NCBI GenBank assembly: GCA_014841595.1 | Contig: JACYUE010000004.1 | Location: 119,613 to 183,612 of the forward strand | DNA: 64,000 nt | Direction: 5' to 3' | DNA from: Oxalobacteraceae sp. CFBP 8761 | GTDB lineage: Bacteria; Pseudomonadota; Gammaproteobacteria; Burkholderiales; Burkholderiaceae_D | In this document: positions 1 through 8,023 of the stretch, in pieces | Layout of the letters: each line of letters opens with the position of its first letter | How positions within the stretch are numbered: the stretch's first letter is position 1 | Notes under the pieces: model-generated | Databases searched by the model: none | Told to the model about the DNA's origin: nothing | Seen by the model: the letters and a program-made list of their open reading frames with translations, nothing else | Translations under genes and position numbers: made by a program

Positions 1-2775
1 GGGCTTGCCATCCGCATCGATGCGGCGCACCTCGCCCAGGTTCAGCGCGCGCACGTCCTTCTCGACCTTGCTCATGTCCCCCACCACGACCCACACCAGG
101 CGATCGGTCAGGAAGCTGCGCGCGGCCAGCGTGTTGGCCTGCTCGGGCGTGAGCGCCAGCGCCTTCTCGGTGTAGGTGTTGTAGTAGTCGTCCGGCAGAC
201 CGTATTGCACGATGGTCGTGTAGGCGCCACCCAGCTGGCCAGCCGTCTCGAAGCTGCCCGGCAGGCGCAGCGTGCGGTTGTCCTGCGCGAATTTCAGCTC
301 GGCGCGTGTGATCTGGCGCTCACCCGCCACGCCCTTGTATTCGCGCACCAGTTCCTTGAGCGCATCACCGGTCTTGTCTGTCTGCACCGGCGAAATGCTC
401 ATGAACGTGCGCTGGCCGACGGCCGGCTGCACCAGGCTGCGTACGCCATACGACCAGTGCTTGTCTTCACGCAGGTTCATGTTGATGCGCGAGCTGAATG
501 TGCCGCCGAACACGTCGTTGACGATTTCCAGCGGCAGCGACTCGGGGCTGTTACGCGGCGGCGCCAGTTGCGCGCCGACGATCACGCTTTGCAGCGCGCC
601 CGGCCGGTCGATCAGGTACACGAGCGGCTTGCTTGGCGCGGGCACGGTGGCGATCACCTTCTTCGGCACTTCGCCGCCCTTCCAGCCGCCGAACGCTTTC
701 TCGAGCAGCGGCGTGATCTCGGCCAGCGTCGTGTCGCCCACGACCAGCAGCGTCGCGTTGTTCGGCTTGAACCAGGTTGCGTGGTAATTGGCCAGGTCGG
801 TGCGGGTCATGCGGCCCACGGCGTCCTCGGTGCCGTTGGCAGTGCGCGCATACACGTGGCCCTGGCCGTACATCAGGGCCGGCACGACGCGCAGCGCGAT
901 ACCCTGCGGATCGACCTTCTCGCGTGCGATCGCGGCCAGGCGGTCTTTCTGCAGGCGCGCAAATTCGTTCTGCGGGAACGCCGGATTGCGCACCAGGTCG
1001 GCATACAGGCCGAGCGCCTGCGGCAGCGTCGCCTTGAGCGAATTCATGCCGACAAAGGCACCATCGAGATTGATGCTGGCGCCAAAGGTCGCGCCCAGGC
1101 GTTCGAGTTCTTCACCGATCTCGAGCGACTTGCGCGTGGCCGTGCCTTCTTCGAGCATGCGCAGCGTGAGGCTGGCCACGCCCGGCAAGGCGGCGCTGTC
1201 GGCCGAATAACCGCTGTCGACCATCATCTGCAGGTTGACGACCGGCGCTTCATGGCGCTCGGCCAGCACGACCTTCAGGCCGTTGGACAGCGTGATGCGC
1301 TGCACCGGCGGCAATTTGAGGGACATCGCCTTGCCGGCGACCGGTTCCTTGCTGCGATCGAGCCCCGTATCGGTAGCGGCCAGGCCGGTCGGGAACGGAT
1401 CGATCTGCAGCACGTAGTCGCCGTCGCTGAGCCAGTCGTTCATCGCTTTTTTCACCGTCGCCGGCGTGGCGTCCTTGATGCGCTGCAGATAGACCTTGTA
1501 GCAGTCCGGGTTGCCGGTAAAGGTCTGGCACGAGGCCAGGAGGTCGCTCTTGCCACCGAAGCCACCAACGCGCTCGATCATGCGCGTGTACTGCGCCAGG
1601 ATCGTGGTCTTGGCCAGGCGCAGCTCGGCGTCCGTCGGGCCGCTCTTCATCAGCGCGCGCAATTCCTCGTCGGCCGCCTGTTCCATCTTTTTCACGTCGG
1701 CGCCGGGACGGGCCGTCAGCGTCAGGTCGAACTGGCCGCCGATTTCCGACGCATCGTCGCTTGCGGTCGCGCTGGTGGCCAGTTGATCCTTGTAGACCAG
1801 GCGCTTGTACAGGCGCGACGTCTTGCCGCCGCCCAGCACGCGCGCGCCCAGGTCGAGCAGCGCTTCTTCGGGCGTGTTCGCGCCCGGTACGTTCCAGGTA
1901 CGGTAGATGCGCGTCTGCGGCACGCGGTCCTGCGCCAGCGTGCGGTGCGTGCCGGTGCGCTTGGCGATCCAGGCATCGTGCTTGGCCAATGGCGGGCCCG
2001 GTGGAATCGCGCCGTAGTATTGCTCGACCTTCTTGCGCGCTTCTTCCGGCGAGATATCGCCCGACAGCACCAGCACCGTGTTGTTCGGGCCGTAGTTCTG
2101 CTTGAACCAGTCCTGCACATCGGTCATCGAGGCCGCATCGAGGTCGGCCATCTTGCCGATCACGGTCCAGGAATACGGGTGGCCGACCGGATAGGTGTTT
2201 TCCACCAGCAGCTCGTAGGCGATGCCGTAGGGCTGGTTCTCGCCCTGGCGCTTTTCGTTCTGCACGACCCCGCGCTGGATGTCGAGTTTGGTCTTGTCGA
2301 CCGTGCCCAGCAGGTAACCCATGCGGTCGCTCTCGGCGAACAGCGCATAGTCGAGCATCGAGGTCGGCACGTTCTGGAAATAATTCGTGCGGTCCTGGCT
2401 GGTGGTGCCGTTCAGGTCAGTGGCGCCGACCTGCTCCATCGCATTCAGATAGGTCTTCTTGAAGTTGTCGCTGCCGCTGAACATCAGATGTTCGAACAGG
2501 TGCGCAAAGCCAGTCTTGCCCCGCTGCTCGTTCTTCGAGCCGACGTGGTACCAGGTATTCACGGCCACCACCGGCGTCTTGCGGTCTTCGTGCACGAGCA
2601 CGGTCAAGCCGTTCTTCAGCGTGAACTTGGTGTACTTGATGTCCGGGATCGGAATGTCGGGCGTGCTGGCGGGGGCGACGGGCGCGGCCTTCGGTGCAGC
2701 CTGCACTGTGGGCACGCCGAACATCAGCGCAAGCGCTGCCGCGAGGTAAGTGGTGCGACGAACGAGAACTGCCAT
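1..2775 (-). CDS. M16 family zinc metallopeptidase, two-repeat form (3' end off window)
   Basis: Exported zinc protease of the insulinase/pitrilysin (M16) family, expected to degrade peptides in the periplasm. The start at 2775 gives an N-terminal signal peptide ending near VQA-AP. The inverted zinc-binding motif HLFEH lies at residues 92-96. A second M16 half follows from about residue 470 (VQRITLSNGLKVVLAERHEAP) and lacks HxxEH, as is usual for the inactive C-terminal repeat. A GGTFSSRIN stretch marks the late inactive-domain region. 925 codons are visible and the stop is beyond the window edge; relatives of this type are about 900-960 residues, so little is missing. It lies downstream of the sugar dehydrogenase on the same strand with a 137-base gap. 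Family assignment is firm; the substrate is unknown. Confidence 0.93.
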   Translation of the reverse strand, partial: MAVLVRRTTYLAAALALMFGVPTVQAAPKAAPVAPASTPDIPIPDIKYTKFTLKNGLTVLVHEDRKTPVVAVNTWYHVGSKNEQRGKTGFAHLFEHLMFSGSDNFKKTYLNAMEQVGATDLNGTTSQDRTNYFQNVPTSMLDYALFAESDRMGYLLGTVDKTKLDIQRGVVQNEKRQGENQPYGIAYELLVENTYPVGHPYSWTVIGKMADLDAASMTDVQDWFKQNYGPNNTVLVLSGDISPEEARKKVEQYYGAIPPGPPLAKHDAWIAKRTGTHRTLAQDRVPQTRIYRTWNVPGANTPEEALLDLGARVLGGGKTSRLYKRLVYKDQLATSATASDDASEIGGQFDLTLTARPGADVKKMEQAADEELRALMKSGPTDAELRLAKTTILAQYTRMIERVGGFGGKSDLLASCQTFTGNPDCYKVYLQRIKDATPATVKKAMNDWLSDGDYVLQIDPFPTGLAATDTGLDRSKEPVAGKAMSLKLPPVQRITLSNGLKVVLAERHEAPVVNLQMMVDSGYSADSAALPGVASLTLRMLEEGTATRKSLEIGEELERLGATFGASINLDGAFVGMNSLKATLPQALGLYADLVRNPAFPQNEFARLQKDRLAAIAREKVDPQGIALRVVPALMYGQGHVYARTANGTEDAVGRMTRTDLANYHATWFKPNNATLLVVGDTTLAEITPLLEKAFGGWKGGEVPKKVIATVPAPSKPLVYLIDRPGALQSVIVGAQLAPPRNSPESLPLEIVNDVFGGTFSSRINMNLREDKHWSYGVRSLVQPAVGQRTFMSISPVQTDKTGDALKELVREYKGVAGERQITRAELKFAQDNRTLRLPGSFETAGQLGGAYTTIVQYGLPDDYYNTYTEKALALTPEQANTLAARSFLTDRLVWVVVGDMSKVEKDVRALNLGEVRRIDADGKP

Positions 2776-2912
2776 GCTGCGCCTCCTGAATGGGTCGGGA
2801 AAGAACCATTCTAGGCACGTTTCAGTTAGTCAACAAACAAAACAGCGTATGCATGTCTCGCCGAACGACAAACCATGCGCAGCGCATCGTGCGCCACACA
2901 TGGTGCATGATC

Positions 2913-4100
2913 TTACTTCGGCACGATGCGCAGCAGCGTGCCCCTGGCTTCATCGGTCAGCACGTACAACTGGCCATCCGGGCCCTGGCGCACGTCGCGC
3001 ACGCGCTGGCCAACGGGGATCAGTTCTTGCGCCGTGACCTTGCCGGCGGCGTCAAGCTGCACGCGGCGCACGTCCTTACCGGCCAGGCTGCCGCTGAACA
3101 GGCTGCCCTGCCACTGCGGGAACGCCTTGCCGGTGTAGAACGCCAGGCCCGATGGCGCGGGCGACGGGGTCCAGACGACGATCGGTTGCACCGTGCCCGG
3201 CACGACCTTCTTGCCGATCGGCTCGCGCGTCGTGTAATCGAGTGTGTAGCTCTGCAGAGGCCAGCCGTAGTTGTTGCCGGCCTCGATCAGGTTGATCTCG
3301 TCGCCGCCGCGCGAACCGTGTTCGCTGGCCCAGACACGGCCGGTTTTCGGGTCAAGCGCCAGCCCCTGCACGTTGCGGTGGCCGTGGCTGTGGATTTCTG
3401 CCAGGCGGTTCGGCTGCGCTTCGGCCGCGCCGGTGCCGACCGGCTTGCCGGCGTCGGTCAGGTGCAGGATCTTGCCCTGGTGCGTGGCCAGGTTCTGCGC
3501 CTGGTCGCGCGCGAGCATATTGCCCACCCGCTGCGGCGTATTGCCGCCATCGCCGATGCTCATCAGCAGCGTGGTATCGGGCAAGAACAGGATGCGCGAG
3601 CCGAAGTGCTGGCCGCCGCTCTTGGCTTGCCTGACGGAGAACAGCGTCCTGATGCCGGTGACGCGCTTGCCATCGAACGTGCCCATCACCAGCGCCGTGC
3701 GGTTCCTGGCGTCGGTGCCGCTGGCGATCGTCATGTAGATGCGGGGATTGGTCTTGTCACCGGGGTGGACCGCGATGTCGAGCAGGCCGCCCTGCCCGCC
3801 CACGAACAGGTTCGGCAGCGGGTCCATCTTCACCTGCCGGAACGTCTTGCCATTGAGCATATGCAGCGTGCCGCCCTTGCCCGTGACGAGCATGCGGCCA
3901 TCGGGCAGCCAGGCCATGCCCCAGCCCTGCGGAACGCCAGTGGCGACGGTGTCGAGTTGCCAGCCTTTGGCCAGTGGCGGCTTGTCGACAGGTATGATTT
4001 CCTGTGCCAGCGCAGCGCCCGCCAGCTGGGCCAGTGCGACTGCCAGCATGGCACCCAGCACCCGTTGTTTGCGCATGAATTCTGTGTCGGTACTCGGCAT
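2913..4100 (-). CDS. PQQ-dependent aldose sugar dehydrogenase-like beta-propeller protein
   Basis: A 395-residue exported protein of the glucose/sorbosone dehydrogenase family, related to E. coli YliI, a soluble PQQ-dependent aldose dehydrogenase of the periplasm. The start at 4100 follows GGGAG at eight bases' distance. An in-frame ATG at 4076 would place the signal peptide (MRKQRVLGAMLAVALAQ...) at the very N-terminus and is the alternative. Family motifs include HGHRNVQGLALDP, ASEHGSRGGDE with INLIEAGNNYGWP, and the N-terminal GWGMAWLPDGRMLVT blade. No PQQ biosynthesis genes are in the window, so the cofactor source cannot be judged. The gene is divergent from the MepK-like cluster across 135 bases. 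Confidence 0.88.
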   Translation of the reverse strand: MPSTDTEFMRKQRVLGAMLAVALAQLAGAALAQEIIPVDKPPLAKGWQLDTVATGVPQGWGMAWLPDGRMLVTGKGGTLHMLNGKTFRQVKMDPLPNLFVGGQGGLLDIAVHPGDKTNPRIYMTIASGTDARNRTALVMGTFDGKRVTGIRTLFSVRQAKSGGQHFGSRILFLPDTTLLMSIGDGGNTPQRVGNMLARDQAQNLATHQGKILHLTDAGKPVGTGAAEAQPNRLAEIHSHGHRNVQGLALDPKTGRVWASEHGSRGGDEINLIEAGNNYGWPLQSYTLDYTTREPIGKKVVPGTVQPIVVWTPSPAPSGLAFYTGKAFPQWQGSLFSGSLAGKDVRRVQLDAAGKVTAQELIPVGQRVRDVRQGPDGQLYVLTDEARGTLLRIVPK

Positions 4101-4235
4101 ACGCAAATCTCCCAAAAACAGTTAAATACTTGACATCGTAGCTGAAATGTCGCGATTTTCTGCACATTGTCTGCACGATTGCGGCAAATGGCGTATCATC
4201 GATTGCTCACTGAACCAGCGCAAGGACTCCCTTCA

Positions 4236-4778
4236 ATGATTCAACGACGTACCATCCTCAAAAGCGGTCTCCTCCTCGCAGCATCCTCCCTCAGCCTTCC
4301 CACCCTTGCCAAAAATTCATCGATTGCCACCGGCGATTGCTGTCTGCGTTTTTACAATACGCACACGGGTGAAAAGCTGACGAGCACGTTCTGGGAGCAA
4401 GGCGAGTTCATCCCTGATGCGCTGGGCGACATCAACAAGGTGCTGCGCGACCACCGTACCAACAAGATTGCCGACATCGATCCCGAACTGCTGCTGCTGC
4501 TCGGCCAGCTCAATGGCAAGCTCGGCAACAACAAGGAATTGCACATCATTTCGGGCTACCGCGCGCCGGAATCGAATGCGTTCCTGCGTGGCCATGGCAG
4601 CGGCGGCGTCGCCAAGCGCAGCCTGCACATGGAAGGCAAGGCCATCGACATCCGCCTGCCGGGCACCGATCTGCGCAACCTGCAAAAGGCGGCCATGTCG
4701 CTCCAGGGCGGCGGCGTCGGCTATTACGCCAGCTCGCAGTTTGTCCACATGGATACCGGCCGCGTGCGGTATTGGTAA
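4236..4778 (+). CDS. MepK/YcbK-like murein endopeptidase (DUF882, M15 fold), Tat-exported
   Basis: A 180-residue periplasmic peptidase-like protein of the DUF882 family; E. coli MepK (YcbK) of this family cleaves peptidoglycan cross-links. The N-terminus carries a twin-arginine motif (QRRTILK, Arg4-Arg5) followed by a hydrophobic stretch, so Tat export is likely. The M15-type metal ligands are visible as His131 and Asp138 in SLHMEGKAIDIR and His171 in FVHMDTG, with Arg109 in SGYRAPES. I chose the ATG at 4236 over upstream in-frame starts because it begins the signal peptide and has AAGGA upstream. It heads a same-strand group with the exported protein at 4786 and the lipoprotein at 5604. Confidence 0.87.
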   Translation: MIQRRTILKSGLLLAASSLSLPTLAKNSSIATGDCCLRFYNTHTGEKLTSTFWEQGEFIPDALGDINKVLRDHRTNKIADIDPELLLLLGQLNGKLGNNKELHIISGYRAPESNAFLRGHGSGGVAKRSLHMEGKAIDIRLPGTDLRNLQKAAMSLQGGGVGYYASSQFVHMDTGRVRYW

Positions 4779-4785
4779 TCGTTTG

Positions 4786-5607
4786 ATGCGGCCGCCCATT
4801 GTCCGTGTCGTTGCCGGACTGGCCATGAGCGGCCTGTTCATGGCTGCGGCCGCAAGCCTGCCGGCGCATGCCGCCGGCCAGAGCACCGTCACCGTCAAGT
4901 CCACCCGCGACCCGGTAGACAAGTCGTATCGCAAGATGATCCGCGGCATGGAACGCTTTGAGCGCGAGCGCGCCTTTGCGCCGAACGCCTCCCTGCGCTT
5001 CCAGTTGTTGCCGCGCCTGCCGAACGTCGACATGCGCGGCATCACGCTGCGCGTGGCGGGCGATACCGTATCGGTGCCCGTCCCCGTCGATGAACACAAT
5101 TTCTTTGTCCTGCCGCGCAACGCGCAAGCCTTGCAGGAAGACGCTGCCGTGCTCGCCAGTCGCAAGACCGCCAGCATGACCTGGCGCGCGCGCATCGAAA
5201 CGCCGGGCGTCCCGGCCGGCATGCGCCGCCTGGGTGACCTGCGCCTGGAATGCCGCGTGGGCAAGGAAGCTGGTCTCGTCTCCAACAGCTCGCCGCTGTT
5301 CGGCTGGATCTCGGATGCGCTCGACTCGCCTGAAGGCGTCTGTACGAGCCCGGATGGCAATTACCTGTTCTTCGCCGAGCGCCCGATCTTCGCGGTCACG
5401 CTGCGTGCGGGCGAACGCAGTGAAACGCTGCCGTTTTCGATGCTGTACGCGGGCGGCGACCAGACGCCCGACATGCTGCCGTTCTGCGATTGCCAGGTGC
5501 TGCTCGACCGCACCTATTACGTGCCGTTGTGGGATGCCAGCTGGCCGGACGATACGCTCGTCGAATTCACGTACATGGTCGATCCGCCAGCCGGGGGGAC
5601 GCCATGA
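4786..5607 (+). CDS. Exported protein of unknown function
   Basis: A 273-residue protein I do not recognise. The start at 4786 gives a signal peptide with probable cleavage after PAHAA (about residue 30). The mature part is mixed alpha/beta in character, with a strongly patterned middle (FFVLPRNAQALQED) and a C-terminal part with FAERPIFAVTLRAGE and PFCDCQVLLDRTYYVPLWD. Four cysteines in the mature part (LECRVG, GVCTSP, PFCDC) could form disulfides in the periplasm. It begins seven bases after the MepK-like gene and its stop overlaps the start of the lipoprotein gene (ATGA), so the three genes are probably cotranscribed, which hints at an envelope role. No function is claimed. Confidence 0.72.
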   Translation: MRPPIVRVVAGLAMSGLFMAAAASLPAHAAGQSTVTVKSTRDPVDKSYRKMIRGMERFERERAFAPNASLRFQLLPRLPNVDMRGITLRVAGDTVSVPVPVDEHNFFVLPRNAQALQEDAAVLASRKTASMTWRARIETPGVPAGMRRLGDLRLECRVGKEAGLVSNSSPLFGWISDALDSPEGVCTSPDGNYLFFAERPIFAVTLRAGERSETLPFSMLYAGGDQTPDMLPFCDCQVLLDRTYYVPLWDASWPDDTLVEFTYMVDPPAGGTP

Positions 5608-5909
5608 GGGCGCCTCTGATCCTGTGCGCTGCGCTGCTGGCCGGTTGCGCCACGCAGAATGCCGCGCCACCCGGCGCGCAAGTCGCGGCCGAGCGGCTGC
5701 AACAGACCGTGGTCGCCGGCCAGACCACCAAGGCGCAATTGCTGGCAGCATTCGGGCCGACGAAAAACGTACGCTTCGACAGCGGCTTCGAGGCCTGGGT
5801 CTACCAGTCGCCGGCGGGTGGCGGCCAGTTTGCCGAATTTGTCGTGCTGATCGATCCGGCCGGCGTCGTTGCAAAAACACGTACCCGCGCGCCTGCCCTG
5901 GTACGTTAG
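5604..5909 (+). CDS. Small lipoprotein
   Basis: A 101-residue predicted lipoprotein. The N-terminus MRAPLILCAALLAGC has a clear lipobox (LAGC), so the mature protein starts at the cysteine and is anchored to a membrane. The sequence QTTKAQLLAAFGPTKNVRFDSGFEAWVYQ resembles the short beta-rich SmpA/OmlA-like fold in which a TKxQLxxxLGxP segment is common; that resemblance is tentative. The start codon overlaps the stop of the preceding gene (ATGA), which indicates translational coupling. A thioesterase follows after 18 bases. Confidence 0.75.
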   Translation: MRAPLILCAALLAGCATQNAAPPGAQVAAERLQQTVVAGQTTKAQLLAAFGPTKNVRFDSGFEAWVYQSPAGGGQFAEFVVLIDPAGVVAKTRTRAPALVR

Positions 5910-5927
5910 TCCAACCAGGATCAACAC

Positions 5928-6371
5928 ATGCCACGTCTACAACTCGACTTTCCCGACGACCAATTCTACTTTTCCACGCTGCTCACGGTGCGCGCCACCG
6001 ACATCAATGCGGCCAACCACGTCGGCAATGAATCGATGATCGCGATGGTCTCCGAGGCCAGGTCGCGCTTTCTGTTCGAGTTCGGCGTGCCGGAAACCGG
6101 CCTCGATGGCAACGGCATCATCGTCACCGACCTGGCCACCATCTACTGCGCCGAAGCGTACCGCCGCGACGAGCTGCTGTTCGACGTGGGCGTCATGGAC
6201 TTCAACAAGTACGGCGGCGACCTGATTTACCGGATCACGCGCCCGCGCGATGAGAAGCTGATTGCCATGGCCAAGACCGGCTTTGTGTTTTTCAATTACA
6301 CAGCGGGCCGGGTATGCCCGATGCCCGACGACTTTCGTGCCAGGTTCGCGCGGGTCAACCGGGTCGACTAG
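5928..6371 (+). CDS. Hotdog-fold acyl-CoA thioesterase family protein
   Basis: A 147-residue protein of the 4-hydroxybenzoyl-CoA thioesterase-like (YbgC/FadM) hotdog family, predicted to hydrolyse acyl-CoA thioesters in the cytoplasm. The active-site-like segment is DINAANHVGNESMIAM near residues 25-40, where YbgC-type enzymes carry a D-x(n)-GHVNN pattern, followed by the long helix and the CAEAYRRDELLFDVGV strand. It lies 18 bases after the lipoprotein gene and is followed by a strong hairpin terminator. The physiological substrate cannot be deduced. Confidence 0.78.
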   Translation: MPRLQLDFPDDQFYFSTLLTVRATDINAANHVGNESMIAMVSEARSRFLFEFGVPETGLDGNGIIVTDLATIYCAEAYRRDELLFDVGVMDFNKYGGDLIYRITRPRDEKLIAMAKTGFVFFNYTAGRVCPMPDDFRARFARVNRVD

Positions 6372-6381
6372 CCCACAACAA

Positions 6382-6405
6382 AACGGCGCCCCGAGGGGCG
6401 CCGTT
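6382..6405. terminator. Bidirectional intrinsic terminator between convergent genes
   Basis: A perfect 11-base inverted repeat (AACGGCGCCCC paired with GGGGCGCCGTT) with a GA centre, preceded by an A-rich and followed by a T-rich stretch. It sits between the stop of the thioesterase gene (6371) and the stop of the convergent DUF3016 gene (6428), so it can end transcripts from both sides. Confidence 0.85.
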
Positions 6406-6427
6406 GTTCTTTGCAGCCAGCAAACAC

Positions 6428-6922
6428 TCAACCGCCGCGCTTCTTGCCGATGATCGTTTCATCGAACCATTCATCGATCATGCGCTTTTCGGCGCGCAGG
6501 CTCTCGCTGTCACTGAATCGGCCAATGCGCTGCATGTAGTTCATGTCGGCCAGGCGCGCATCGCCACCCTTGAGCACCTGCCCGTTTTGCGTCAGCGAAT
6601 AGCGCAGGTTGATGATTGGCCAGTCGGCCGTGCCTTTCAGGATGCGCAGGTCGCGACCGCTGTTGAAATTCGGGTACTCGCGCCCGGCCAGGTCGATGTC
6701 CGTGACTTCGATCGTCAAGTCCTGCCCCGCCGGCAGTTTCTCGCCAAGTTTGGTGAAATACGTGCTCAGTTCTTCCAGCACCTGCTTGCGCTCCCATGGG
6801 GCAAATGGCAGGTCGGCGAATTTGTCGGACTCGATGTAGGTGACGGTCACGCCCGCCGAGGCGGCGCCGGCAGCCAGTGCCAGGAGGCCTGCCAGGGCGG
6901 TTTTTATCAGGGTGGATTTCAT
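6428..6922 (-). CDS. DUF3016 family exported protein
   Basis: A 164-residue protein with an N-terminal signal peptide (cleavage after AASA, about residue 23). The body matches what I know of DUF3016, a family of unknown function in proteobacteria: VTYIESDKFADL near the mature start, then a conserved middle of LTIEVTDIDLAG and a late IIGKKRGG end. AAGGAG lies upstream of the ATG at 6922. It is convergent with the thioesterase gene and divergent from the Nei-type glycosylase gene, so it is probably monocistronic. Confidence 0.8.
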   Translation of the reverse strand: MKSTLIKTALAGLLALAAGAASAGVTVTYIESDKFADLPFAPWERKQVLEELSTYFTKLGEKLPAGQDLTIEVTDIDLAGREYPNFNSGRDLRILKGTADWPIINLRYSLTQNGQVLKGGDARLADMNYMQRIGRFSDSESLRAEKRMIDEWFDETIIGKKRGG

Positions 6923-7088
6923 TGCTGGAGCTCCTTCTCAATGCATCTCGTGTGCGATCTTCGCTTACCAATATACGCCGCTTCGCACTGTTCTGCTCGT
7001 GGCGAAACGTTGGAACTTGTATCCAAATGTTAGGCCCCGAACATGACCAAAAGATAGTGCCATATAAGAATGCATCAAGGAGGCCACC

Positions 7089-7826
7089 ATGCCAGAAGGT
7101 CCAACGCTGTACATGCTCAAGGAACAGACCACGCGCTTCGTGGGGCAAACCATCGTACGCGCCAGCGGCAATCTGAAAACGCTCGATCCGGCGCGCCTCG
7201 TGGGCCAGCGCATCACCGGCCTGCATACCTGGGGCAAGCACTTCCTGATCGAGACGCCCGACGTCATCCTGCGCGTCCACTTTCTGCTGTTCGGCACCTA
7301 CCGAATCGACGAGGACCGCGACAAGCCGCCGCGCCTGTCCATCAGCGTGGAGGACGGCGGCGCCATGAATTTCTATGCCTGCGCGATTCGCGAGATCGAC
7401 CGCGCCACCTTCGACGACTACGACTTCAGCGCGGACGTGATGGGCACGACCTGGGACCCCGTCAAGGCGCGCAAGAAGCTGCGCGCCGCGCCCGACATGC
7501 TGGCCTGCGACGCGCTGCTCGACCAGGAGATCTTCTCGGGCGTGGGCAATATCATCAAGAACGAAGTGCTGTTCAGGATCCGTGTCCATCCCCTTTCGAC
7601 GATGGGCGCGCTGCCCGCGCCCAAGCTGCGCGCACTGGTGGACGAAGCGCGGCAGTACAGCTTCGACTTCCTGGGCTGGAAAAAAGCCTTCACGCTCAAG
7701 GAACACTGGCTGGCCCACGCCAAGAAGATCTGCCCGCGCTGCGACATCCCCTATTCAAAAGCCAAGCTCGGCACCTCGGACCGGCGCAGCTTCTACTGCG
7801 AGCGTTGCCAAAAACGCTATACGTAA
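7089..7826 (+). CDS. nei: Fpg/Nei family DNA glycosylase (endonuclease VIII-like)
   Basis: A 245-residue base-excision-repair enzyme expected to remove oxidised bases and cleave the abasic site. The N-terminal MPEGP provides the catalytic Pro2 (after Met removal) and Glu3. Lys50 lies in the WGKHFLI segment that contacts DNA. The C-terminal zinc finger is intact with Cys215, Cys218, Cys237 and Cys240 (ICPRCDIP and FYCERCQK). The helix-two-turn-helix segment reads SGVGNIIKNEVLF. The length is close to that of E. coli Nei. AAGGAGG precedes the ATG. It is divergent from DUF3016. I favour the Nei subgroup over Fpg, with less certainty than the family call. Confidence 0.88.
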   Translation: MPEGPTLYMLKEQTTRFVGQTIVRASGNLKTLDPARLVGQRITGLHTWGKHFLIETPDVILRVHFLLFGTYRIDEDRDKPPRLSISVEDGGAMNFYACAIREIDRATFDDYDFSADVMGTTWDPVKARKKLRAAPDMLACDALLDQEIFSGVGNIIKNEVLFRIRVHPLSTMGALPAPKLRALVDEARQYSFDFLGWKKAFTLKEHWLAHAKKICPRCDIPYSKAKLGTSDRRSFYCERCQKRYT

Positions 7827-7911
7827 CGCGCCCTGTCACGTCGCTGCAACAGCATTTCCGACGCAGCAAGGCAGATGTTACATCCGTCAGTCACAATTTT
7901 AATATTGCTTC

Positions 7912-7940
7912 TTGTTAAGGATCATGCGCCGTACTACAAT
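7912..7940 (+). promoter_or_regulatory. Sigma-70-type promoter of the HD-GYP response regulator
   Basis: TTGTTA (-35, 7912-7917) and TACAAT (-10, 7935-7940) are separated by exactly 17 bases. The site lies in the intergenic region ahead of the response regulator gene and would give an untranslated leader of roughly 75 bases. It was found by eye and start-site mapping has not been done. Confidence 0.6.
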
Positions 7941-8023
7941 CGGCTTGACTCCGGGCTACTTTTGTTGTGAAAAAAATAGTCTGCTCGCTTAACCCTGGCC
8001 TCCCCCACGAATCGGAATCGTCC

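Noticed and set aside
205..2814. A long open frame of 869 codons on the plus strand opposite the M16 protease
   Set aside because: Its translation is arginine/histidine-rich without any domain, and the opposite strand encodes a full M16 protease with HxxEH. Such antisense frames are expected in GC-rich DNA.
4130..4158. A promoter for the MepK-like cluster with TTGACA at about 4130
   Set aside because: The matching -10 at 17 bases is CGATTT, too far from consensus to claim.
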